Origin: Gammaproteobacteria bacterium
GTDB lineage: Bacteria > Pseudomonadota > Gammaproteobacteria > GCA-001735895
Direction of reading: 5' to 3'
Length of the DNA stretch: 9,259 nt
NCBI GenBank assembly: GCA_015494335.1
Contig: WGBK01000134.1
Span: forward strand, 1-9,259
Shown one piece after another: positions 1 to 5,900 of the stretch. The stretch's first letter is position 1. Every line of letters starts with the position of its first letter. A model generated the notes under the pieces. That model did not search any database, had not been told where the DNA came from, and worked only from the letters and a program-made list of their open reading frames with translations. A program made the position numbers and the translations under genes.

Positions 1-739
1 CGCCCGACTCCTTCAGCAGGTTGCCGAAGCAGAGCATGCCGACCAGCGGTGTGGCATCGGGCAACAGCAGGATGGTGACGAAGGTCAGCGACAGCGGGAA
101 CAGGATCTTTTCCAGGCGCGAGACATGACGCAACTGCTTCATCTGGGTCTTGCGCTCTTCCTCGGTGGTCAGCAGCTTCATGATCGGCGGCTGGATCATC
201 GGCACCAGGGCCATGTAGGAATAGGCGGCCACGGCAATGGCGCCGAGCAGGTCGGGAGACAGCCGCGAGGCGACGAAGATTGCGGTCGGGCCGTCGGCGC
301 CGCCGATGATGGCGATGGCCGAGGCATCGGCGAGAGAGAACTCGATGCCGGGCACCAGGTTCATCAGGACCGCGCCGAACAGGGTGACGAAGATACCGAA
401 CTGGGCCGCGGCGCCAAGCAGCATCAGGCTCGGGCGCGCCAGCAGAGGGCCGAAATCGGTCATAGCGCCGACGCCCATGAAGATCAGCAAAGGAAACACG
501 CCGTTCTCGATGCCGGCATGGTAAAGAATGCCGAGCAGGCCGTCGGGTCCGCTGATCTCGGCCACCGGGATGTTGGCGAGGATACCGCCGAATCCGATGG
601 GAACCAGCAGCAACGGCTCGAAACCCTTGCGGATGGCGAGGTAGATCAGCAGGCAGCCGACCAGCATCATCAGCACCTGGCCGGCCGTGAAGTTGTAGAG
701 CCCGGTGGATTCCCAGAGTTGCAGCAGACCTTCGATCAT
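1..739 (-). CDS. oadB: Oxaloacetate decarboxylase beta subunit, Na+ pump (3' end beyond window)
   Basis: This is the integral-membrane subunit that decarboxylates carboxybiotin on OadA and couples the reaction to Na+ export. The reading frame opens at the ATG at 739-737 and stays open to base 1, giving 246 residues; the C-terminal part is outside the window. Family signatures are clear: GFEPLLLVPIGFGG (39-52), FMGVGAMTDFGPLLA (87-101), IIGGADGPTAIF (144-155) and AYSYMALVPMIQPPIMK (172-188). D149 in GGADG aligns with the essential Asp203 of the Klebsiella pump, as I recall it. The protein is about 54 residues shorter before this point, because it lacks the long insert that the Klebsiella protein has after its NIP motif. 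Several hydrophobic membrane segments are visible (for example 22-36, 44-58, 83-93 and 106-130). It starts only 9 bases after the oadA stop and has a purine-rich AGGGG upstream, so co-translation with oadA is likely. Methylmalonyl-CoA or glutaconyl-CoA decarboxylase beta subunits are homologous, but the OadG-OadA neighbours favour oxaloacetate. Confidence 0.95.
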   Translation of the reverse strand, partial: MIEGLLQLWESTGLYNFTAGQVLMMLVGCLLIYLAIRKGFEPLLLVPIGFGGILANIPVAEISGPDGLLGILYHAGIENGVFPLLIFMGVGAMTDFGPLLARPSLMLLGAAAQFGIFVTLFGAVLMNLVPGIEFSLADASAIAIIGGADGPTAIFVASRLSPDLLGAIAVAAYSYMALVPMIQPPIMKLLTTEEERKTQMKQLRHVSRLEKILFPLSLTFVTILLLPDATPLVGMLCFGNLLKESG

Positions 740-748
740 TTCGGGCCC

Positions 749-2542
749 CTATCCCAGCTCGATCAGCGGCTGGTTGACCTGGATCGCGTCACCCTTCTCG
801 ACCTGCACCGCCTGCACGATGCCACCTTCGTTGGCGCGGATCTCCGTTTCCATCTTCATCGCCTCGATGATGACCACGACCTGGTTGGGCTCGACCCGGT
901 CGCCGGGCGCAACCAGCACCTCGATCACCGAGCCGGCCATCGGCGCGACGATCTCCTCGCGCACCTCTCCACCGGTCGCCGGGGCCGGGGCGGCGGATGC
1001 GGGAGGCGCGGCCTGTTGTACCGAGCCGATCTCGCCGCCGGGCTCGACCACGACATCATAGGCCTTGCCGTTGACCTGCACGCGGAAGGCCTCGGGTCCG
1101 CCCGCGGGTGCCATGGCAGGAGCCGCCGCTGCCGGCTGTGACTCGGGTTCCTGCCCCGGAGGCGGCTCGAAGGCATCGGGGTTGTCGCGGTTCTTGAGGA
1201 AATGCAGCCCCACCTGCGGGAACTGGGCGTAGATCAGCACATCGTCGATCTCGTTCTCGGAAACCTTGAGGTCTTCCTGTTTTACCAGTTCGCGGAATTC
1301 CTCGGTCAGCTTGTCCATTTCCGGCTCGATGAGATCGGCCGGACGGCAGGTGATCACCTCGCCGCCCTCGGCCAGCACGCGCTGTTGCAGTTCCGGGTTG
1401 ACCGGTGCGGCGGTGGCGCCGTATTCGCCGCGCAGTACGCCGGCGGTTTCCTTGGTGATGGTCTTGTAGCGCTCCCCGGCCAGCACGTTGATGACGGCCT
1501 GGGTGCCGACGATCTGCGAGGTCGGCGTTACCAGCGGGATGTAGCCGAGGTCTTCGCGAACCCGCGGAATCTCCTCCAGCACCTCGTCGAGACGGTCGGA
1601 AGCGCCCTGTTCGCGCAACTGGCTTTCCAGGTTGGTGAGCATGCCGCCGGGCACCTGGGCAACCAGGATGCGTGAATCCACGCCCTTCAGCGAGCCCTCG
1701 AATTTCGCGTATTTCTTGCGAACTTCGCGGAAATAGGCGGCAATCTGCTCGAGTTCGACGATATCCAGCCCGCTGTCGCGCTCGGTTTCCTGGAGGATGG
1801 CGACCAGGGATTCGGTGGGCGAATGGCCGTAGGTCATGCTCATCGACGAGATCGAGGTATCGATGATGTCGGCGCCTGCCTCGATCGCCTTGACCAGCGT
1901 GGCGGTGGACAGCCCGGTGGTGGCGTGGCAGTGCAGGCCGATCGGCAGGTCCGTGGCCTGCTTGATTTCGCGCACCAGTTCGTAGGCGGCGTAGGGCTTG
2001 AGCAGGCCGGCCATGTCCTTGATGCAGATGGAGTGACAGCCCATGTCCTCGATGCGCTTCGCCATGTCGACCCAGGTCTGCAGGTCGTGTGCCGGGCTGA
2101 GGGTGTAGGAGAGGGTACCCTGGGCATGCTTGCCGGTGGCCACGGCGGCGCGCACGGCGGTTTCGAGGTTGCGCATGTCGTTCATGGCGTCGAAGATGCG
2201 GAACACATCGATGCCGTTGACCGCGCAGCGCTCGACGAATTTCTCGATCACATCGTCGGCGTAATGGCGGTAGCCAAGGCCGTTCTGGCCGCGCAGCAGC
2301 ATCTGCTGCGGGGTTTTCGGCATCGCCGCCTTGAGCTGGCGCAGACGCTCCCAGGGATCCTCGCCGAGATAGCGGATGCAGGCGTCGAAGGTGGCGCCGC
2401 CCCAGGTTTCCAATGCCCAGTAGCCGATGTTGTCGAGCTTCTCGGCGATCGGCAGCATGTCGTCGATGCGCATGCGCGTGGCGAACAGGGACTGGTGGCC
2501 GTCTCGCAGTACGACATCGGTGATCTTTACGGGATTGCTCAT
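749..2542 (-). CDS. oadA: Oxaloacetate decarboxylase alpha subunit, biotin-dependent carboxyltransferase
   Basis: This subunit transfers the C4 carboxyl group of oxaloacetate to biotin, releasing pyruvate; OadB then decarboxylates the carboxybiotin. The protein has 597 residues, the usual family length. The TIM-barrel carboxyltransferase domain fills about residues 4-270 with LRDGHQS (12-18), ETWGGATFD (45-53), CIKDMAGLL (173-181) and LHCHAT (203-208). D14, K175, H204 and H206 match the metal-binding Asp and two His and the catalytic Lys of characterised OadA (D17, K178, H207, H209), with a constant shift of three. The conserved PYC/OADA domain follows (about 290-450). Two Pro/Ala-rich linkers (459-484 and 511-526) come next, and then the biotinyl domain with EAMKMETEI. 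The biotin-accepting Lys is K563, 34 residues from the end. The gene lies 25 bases after oadG and 9 bases before oadB. No good Shine-Dalgarno is visible before the ATG at 2542, so reinitiation after oadG is plausible. Pyruvate carboxylase subunit B is a relative, but the oadG and oadB neighbours decide the call. Confidence 0.97.
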   Translation of the reverse strand: MSNPVKITDVVLRDGHQSLFATRMRIDDMLPIAEKLDNIGYWALETWGGATFDACIRYLGEDPWERLRQLKAAMPKTPQQMLLRGQNGLGYRHYADDVIEKFVERCAVNGIDVFRIFDAMNDMRNLETAVRAAVATGKHAQGTLSYTLSPAHDLQTWVDMAKRIEDMGCHSICIKDMAGLLKPYAAYELVREIKQATDLPIGLHCHATTGLSTATLVKAIEAGADIIDTSISSMSMTYGHSPTESLVAILQETERDSGLDIVELEQIAAYFREVRKKYAKFEGSLKGVDSRILVAQVPGGMLTNLESQLREQGASDRLDEVLEEIPRVREDLGYIPLVTPTSQIVGTQAVINVLAGERYKTITKETAGVLRGEYGATAAPVNPELQQRVLAEGGEVITCRPADLIEPEMDKLTEEFRELVKQEDLKVSENEIDDVLIYAQFPQVGLHFLKNRDNPDAFEPPPGQEPESQPAAAAPAMAPAGGPEAFRVQVNGKAYDVVVEPGGEIGSVQQAAPPASAAPAPATGGEVREEIVAPMAGSVIEVLVAPGDRVEPNQVVVIIEAMKMETEIRANEGGIVQAVQVEKGDAIQVNQPLIELG

Positions 2543-2567
2543 GGTGGGTACCGTGCGGGTCGTGGAG

Positions 2568-2840
2568 TCAGGGCTGCTTGCGGCGCCAGGCGCGGATGGC
2601 CGCGCCGATCACCGCGATGGTTTCCTCGTCGTTGCCGCCGGGGCGGTCTTCCCGGCTTGCGCTGCTGCCGGCGGGGCGCTGCGGAAAACCGGCAGGCTCC
2701 TCCGGGGCGTAACGCCGTACCAGCCGGCTGACCAGGGAAATCACCGAGATCAGCAGCACCAGGATGATGAACACGGCGCCCATGCCGATGAACATCAGCT
2801 CGGCGCTCTGGGTGATCAGTTGCTGGACGTTGGCGTTCAT
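2568..2840 (-). CDS. oadG: Oxaloacetate decarboxylase gamma subunit
   Basis: A 90-residue protein forms the small subunit that holds OadA and OadB together at the inner membrane. One hydrophobic segment spans about residues 15-38 and is followed at once by a positive RLVRRY patch, as expected for a single-pass protein with its C-terminal tail in the cytoplasm. The tail (44-90) is rich in Pro, Gly, Glu and Arg; the ETIAVIGAAIRAWRRKQP end resembles OadG/OadG-like subunits, whose C-terminus contacts OadA. I do not see the histidine-rich zinc-binding tail of the Klebsiella protein. It is the first gene of the operon, with oadA 25 bases downstream. The start ATG at 2840 has no clear Shine-Dalgarno, but no alternative in-frame start is available within 60 bases upstream. 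Sequence alone is weak for so small a protein; position and topology make the call firm. Confidence 0.9.
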   Translation of the reverse strand: MNANVQQLITQSAELMFIGMGAVFIILVLLISVISLVSRLVRRYAPEEPAGFPQRPAGSSASREDRPGGNDEETIAVIGAAIRAWRRKQP

Positions 2841-2922
2841 GGCGTTGGCTCTGGCTGAGGGAAGGCGGGTTTCGCGGTTTCGGCAATCTAATCGAAAGCC
2901 TGGGCAGGGGCAACACCGCGCC

Positions 2923-2941
2923 GCGCCGGCGCACTATAGCA
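2923..2941 (-). promoter_or_regulatory. Candidate extended -10 promoter for oadGAB with adjoining palindrome
   Basis: On the minus strand, bases 2941-2933 read TGCTATAGT, a good match to the extended -10 form TGnTATAAT. No convincing -35 lies at normal spacing, which is tolerated in extended -10 promoters. The start site would fall near 2926, giving a leader of about 86 bases before the oadG ATG. The perfect 10-bp palindrome GCGCCGGCGC (2923-2932) directly abuts the -10 and would cover the start site, so it could be an operator. In GC-rich DNA it may also be chance. Confidence 0.45.
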
Positions 2942-3056
2942 TTTTCGGCTGCAGGCCGCGCGCAGCAAGGCTGCCGGGACTTGATCCGCGACAGGAACAA
3001 ATGCAAATAGGCGGTATTGATAAACCAAATCGTTTAAACTTCGGGACGGTCGTTTT

Positions 3057-3074
3057 GCTGCCTTATGATGCAGC
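3057..3074 (+). promoter_or_regulatory. Candidate acs -10 element inside an inverted repeat
   Basis: TATGAT at 3064-3069 matches five of six bases of the sigma-70 -10 consensus. No good -35 lies 16-18 bases upstream, which fits an activator-dependent promoter. The -10 is enclosed by GCTGC (3057-3061) and GCAGC (3070-3074), an inverted repeat with an 8-base spacer that could be a repressor or regulator site. The predicted leader is about 88 bases. The promoter call rests on this motif and position alone. Confidence 0.4.
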
Positions 3075-3163
3075 GAGAGGTACCCTAACGATTCTCCTTC
3101 GCTGGCGGCGACCGGGTCGCGGGCGGAACGCACAAGAAATACAACCTGGAGGACTAGCGTCTC

Positions 3164-5110
3164 ATGTCTGAAGAACACATCTATCCGCCACCGGCGGAGT
3201 TTGCCGCCCAGGCCCATGTCAACCGCGAGCAGTACGAGGAGATGTACCGCCGATCGGTGGAGGACCCCGAGGGCTTCTGGGCCGAGCAGGCCGACAACTA
3301 CCTGAGCTTCTTCCGCAAGTGGGATCAGGTGCTGGACTGGTCCTATGCGAGGGACGATCTGCATGTGGAGTGGTTCAAGGGCGCGAAGCTGAATGTGTCC
3401 TACAACTGCCTCGACCGCCATCTCGAGACCCGCGGAGACCAGACCGCGATCCTGTGGGAAGGGGACAACCCCGACGAGAGCCGTGCCATCAGCTATCGCG
3501 AGCTGCATGCAGATGTCTGTCGCTTCGCCAACGCGCTCAAGGCGCGCGGCGTGAAGAAGGGTGACCGGGTTTCCATCTACATGCCGATGATTCCGGAGGC
3601 CACGGTGGCAATGCTGGCCTGCACTCGCATCGGTGCCGTGCATTCGATCGTGTTCAGCGCCTTCTCGCCGGATGCCCTGGCCAGCCGCATTCATGATTCC
3701 GACTGCCAGTTCCTGATCACCGCCGACCAGTCCATCCGCGGCGGCAAGTGCATTCCGCTCAAGGCCAATGCCGACAAGGCGCTGGAGCAGTGCCCCGATG
3801 TGCACACCTGTTTCGTCGTCAAGCGCGGCGGCGAGCCAGTGGAATGGAACGACGAGCGCGATGTCTGGTACCACGAGGCCATTGCCGCCGCCGAGCCGGT
3901 CTGCGATCCCGAGCAGATGGACGCCGAAGACCCGCTGTTCATCCTCTATACCTCCGGTTCCACCGGCAAGCCCAAGGGCGTATTGCACACCACCGCCGGC
4001 TACCTGCTGCAGGCGGCGATGACCCACAAGCTGGTGTTCGACTACAAGGATGGCGAGGTCTACTGGTGTACCGCCGACATCGGTTGGATCACCGGCCACA
4101 GTTACATCGTCTACGGCCCGCTGACCAATGGCGCCATCTCGCTGATGTTCGAGGGCGTACCCACCTGGCCCGACGCCGGGCGTTTCTGGCAGGTCTGCGA
4201 CAAGCACAATGTCGCCAGCTTCTACACCGCACCGACGGCGATCCGCGCCCTGATGGCCCAGGGCGACGAGCCGGTCAAGGCCAGTTCGCGCCAGAGCCTG
4301 CGCCTGCTGGGCACCGTCGGCGAACCGATCAATCCCGAGGCCTGGGAATGGTACTACCGCGTGGTCGGCGATGCCCGCTGCCCGATCGTGGATACCTGGT
4401 GGCAGACCGAAACCGGAGCCCACATGATCACGCCGCTGCCGGGCGCAACGCCACTCAAGCCCGGTTCGGCCAGCTGGCCCTTCTTTGGCGTGCAGCCGGT
4501 GCTGCTGGACGACCAGGGCAAGGAAATCGAGGGCAACCCCGCCACCGGCAATCTGGCCATCAAGCACCCCTGGCCGTCGCAGATGCGTACCGTCCACGGT
4601 GATCACCAGCGCTTCTACGAAACCTATTTCGCGATGTACCCTGGCTATTACTTCACCGGCGACGGCGCGCGCCGCGACGAGGACGGTTACTACTGGATCA
4701 CCGGCCGCGTCGACGATGTGCTGAATGTCTCCGGGCACCGGCTCGGCACCGCCGAGATCGAATCCGCGCTGGTGCTGCACGACAAGGTGGCCGAGGCCGC
4801 CGTGGTGGGCGCACCGGACGAGATTACCGGGCAGGCCATCTATGCCTTCGTGACCCTGATGAAGGGCGAAGAGGGCTCGGACGAGCTGAAGAAGGAACTG
4901 GTTGCGCTGGTGCGACAGGAGATCGGCCCCATCGCCACGGTCAAGTACATCCAGTGGGCACCGGGCCTGCCGAAGACCCGTTCCGGCAAGATCATGCGCC
5001 GCATCCTGCGCAAGGTTGCCGCCAACGAGCTGGACAATCTCGGCGACACCTCGACCCTGGCCGATCCGTCGGTGGTCGACGAGCTGATCGCCAACCGTCT
5101 CAACAAGTAA
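3164..5110 (+). CDS. acs: Acetyl-CoA synthetase (AMP-forming)
   Basis: The enzyme converts acetate, ATP and CoA to acetyl-CoA, AMP and pyrophosphate through acetyl-AMP, in the cytoplasm. It has 648 residues, close to the roughly 650 of enteric Acs. Adenylation motifs appear in order: YTSGSTGKPKGV (262-273), VGEPINPEAWEWYY, DTWWQTETG (410-418) and YWITGRVDDVLNVSGHRLGT (510-529). W413 matches the Trp that limits the acyl pocket to acetate, arguing against a propionyl- or butyryl-CoA synthetase. The C-terminal PKTRSGKIMRRILRK carries K609, the catalytic Lys acetylated by Pat/AcuA-type enzymes and restored by CobB-type deacetylases. Departures from the enteric sequence as I recall it are FSAFSP for FGGFSP, RGGK (192-195) for RAGR at the CoA site, and W438 for Arg in SATRPFFG. 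The start is supported by GGAGG at 3148-3152, 11 bases before the ATG. The gene is divergent from oadGAB; the next gene begins 54 bases after its stop. Confidence 0.97.
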   Translation: MSEEHIYPPPAEFAAQAHVNREQYEEMYRRSVEDPEGFWAEQADNYLSFFRKWDQVLDWSYARDDLHVEWFKGAKLNVSYNCLDRHLETRGDQTAILWEGDNPDESRAISYRELHADVCRFANALKARGVKKGDRVSIYMPMIPEATVAMLACTRIGAVHSIVFSAFSPDALASRIHDSDCQFLITADQSIRGGKCIPLKANADKALEQCPDVHTCFVVKRGGEPVEWNDERDVWYHEAIAAAEPVCDPEQMDAEDPLFILYTSGSTGKPKGVLHTTAGYLLQAAMTHKLVFDYKDGEVYWCTADIGWITGHSYIVYGPLTNGAISLMFEGVPTWPDAGRFWQVCDKHNVASFYTAPTAIRALMAQGDEPVKASSRQSLRLLGTVGEPINPEAWEWYYRVVGDARCPIVDTWWQTETGAHMITPLPGATPLKPGSASWPFFGVQPVLLDDQGKEIEGNPATGNLAIKHPWPSQMRTVHGDHQRFYETYFAMYPGYYFTGDGARRDEDGYYWITGRVDDVLNVSGHRLGTAEIESALVLHDKVAEAAVVGAPDEITGQAIYAFVTLMKGEEGSDELKKELVALVRQEIGPIATVKYIQWAPGLPKTRSGKIMRRILRKVAANELDNLGDTSTLADPSVVDELIANRLNK

Positions 5111-5117
5111 GCCAAGC

Positions 5118-5152
5118 GTCGACGGCCCGCGCTCGTCGCGGGCCGGATCGAC
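5118..5152 (+). terminator. Strong hairpin after acs (no T-run)
   Basis: Bases 5123-5131 (CGGCCCGCG) pair perfectly with 5137-5145 around the loop CTCGT. A further five pairs (GTCGA 5118-5122 with TCGAC 5148-5152) extend the stem across a 2-base bulge, giving 14 pairs. No T-run follows; the next bases are the GGGGA ribosome site of the following gene. It could be an imperfect terminator, an mRNA 3'-end stabiliser that lets acs exceed its neighbour in message level, or an attenuator for the HAD gene. Confidence 0.5.
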
Positions 5153-5164
5153 CGGGGAAACCAC

Positions 5165-5833
5165 ATGACCGTACTCGCTTTCGATGTCTATGCCACGCTG
5201 ATCAATACCTACGGCATGGTCGACCTGTTGCAGCGCTACATCGGAAACGAGCGCGCCATGCCCTTCGCCACCCTGTGGCGCGACAAGCAGCTGGAGTATT
5301 CCTTCCGCCGCAGCATGATGGGCGACTACGAACCCTTCTATACCTGCACCAGCGATGCCCTCGGCTATTGCATCGAAGCCTTCGGCGTGCAGCTCACCCG
5401 CGACCAGCAGTTCAGCCTGATCAAGCGCTATCAGGATCTGCCGCCCTATCGCGATGTCATCCCGGCGCTGGAATCCCTGTCCGGTCGCAGCGACATTCGC
5501 ATCTTGGCCTTGACCAACGGGCCACTGGAAGACATCGAGCGCCTGTTCGCCAACGATGCCATCGACCAATACTTCGAAGATATCGTCAGCTGCGACGAGA
5601 TCCGTTGCTACAAGCCGGACCCCGCCGTGTACCGACATTTCCTCGAGCGTGCCGGGGCCGAGGCCGACGATTGCTGGCTGGTGTCCAGCAATGCCTTCGA
5701 TTGCATCGGAGCCGGTCATGCCGGTTTCCACACCGTCTGGGTCAAGCGCTACGACGCCCAGCTCTACGACCCCTGGGGCAAAAGACCCGACGCCACCATC
5801 CAGTCGCTGGCCGAACTCGAAGCCCAGTTCTGA
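5165..5833 (+). CDS. HAD-superfamily type II (S)-2-haloacid dehalogenase-like hydrolase
   Basis: This 222-residue cytoplasmic protein belongs to the haloacid dehalogenase type II branch, which hydrolyses (S)-2-haloacids to (R)-2-hydroxyacids through an aspartyl ester. The nucleophile is D7 in FDVYATL. Tyr occupies the position of the second Asp of HAD phosphatases, which separates dehalogenases from phosphatases. Aligned by eye with the Pseudomonas L-DEX enzyme, T11, R39, T117, N118, K150, Y156, S174, N176 and D179 fall where T14, R41, S118, N119, K151, Y157, S175, N177 and D180 are expected. The only change is Ser to Thr at 117, which keeps the hydroxyl. LWRDKQLEYSFRRSMMGDY (37-55) is the cap-domain signature. 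The start is supported by GGGGA at 5154-5158. The gene follows acs by 54 bases, after a hairpin. The true substrate is not shown by the sequence; a housekeeping role on another 2-substituted acid is possible. Confidence 0.85.
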   Translation: MTVLAFDVYATLINTYGMVDLLQRYIGNERAMPFATLWRDKQLEYSFRRSMMGDYEPFYTCTSDALGYCIEAFGVQLTRDQQFSLIKRYQDLPPYRDVIPALESLSGRSDIRILALTNGPLEDIERLFANDAIDQYFEDIVSCDEIRCYKPDPAVYRHFLERAGAEADDCWLVSSNAFDCIGAGHAGFHTVWVKRYDAQLYDPWGKRPDATIQSLAELEAQF

Positions 5834-5866
5834 GATACCCCTGCCGATAGACCGGCTTATCTGTCC

Positions 5867-5872
5867 TATACT
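5867..5872 (+). promoter_or_regulatory. Candidate -10 of the GGDEF-EAL gene
   Basis: TATACT in the 67-base gap after the HAD gene matches five of six bases of the sigma-70 -10 consensus. No convincing -35 is present at normal spacing; CCGATA at 5844-5849 is the nearest candidate. A transcript from here would have a leader of only about 20-25 bases. Readthrough from the HAD gene is the alternative. Confidence 0.3.
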
Positions 5873-5900
5873 CAGGGCAGGAAAAAACCGTGGTTGCCCG

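Larger units (their letters stand above)
2841..3163. other. Divergent control region between oadGAB and acs
   Basis: This 323-bp stretch separates two divergently transcribed units and must hold both promoters. It is not uniform in composition. Bases 2900-2935 and 2946-2990 are very GC-rich, while about 2996-3040 is markedly AT-rich and contains the palindrome GTTTAAAC (3032-3039). The AT-rich block lies upstream of the acs -10 candidate and could be an activator or UP-element site. I see no convincing small gene, no tRNA and no riboswitch fold. Confidence 0.8.

Noticed and set aside
125..1141. Plus-strand open frame opposite oadB and oadA
   Set aside because: It is a shadow of oadB and the oadA 3' end. 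Its His/Asp/Gly/Arg-rich composition is typical of antisense frames in GC-rich genes.
3043..3060. Possible sigma-54 promoter (GG followed by a TTTTGCTG block) upstream of acs
   Set aside because: The gap between the GG and GC elements is 11 bases rather than the strict 10, and the surrounding bases match the consensus poorly.
2888..5731. Very long minus-strand open frame (947 codons) opposite acs and the HAD gene
   Set aside because: It is the antisense shadow of two confidently identified genes in GC-rich DNA. The translation shows no known domain, is rich in Gly, Ala, Val, His and Gln, and covers the divergent promoter region.
5556..5900. N-terminal extension of the GGDEF-EAL frame to an upstream ATG inside the HAD gene
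   Set aside because: The extension overlaps the HAD coding sequence by most of its length in another frame and translates to Ser/Pro/Thr-rich low-complexity sequence. The ATG at 5901 begins the plausible protein.
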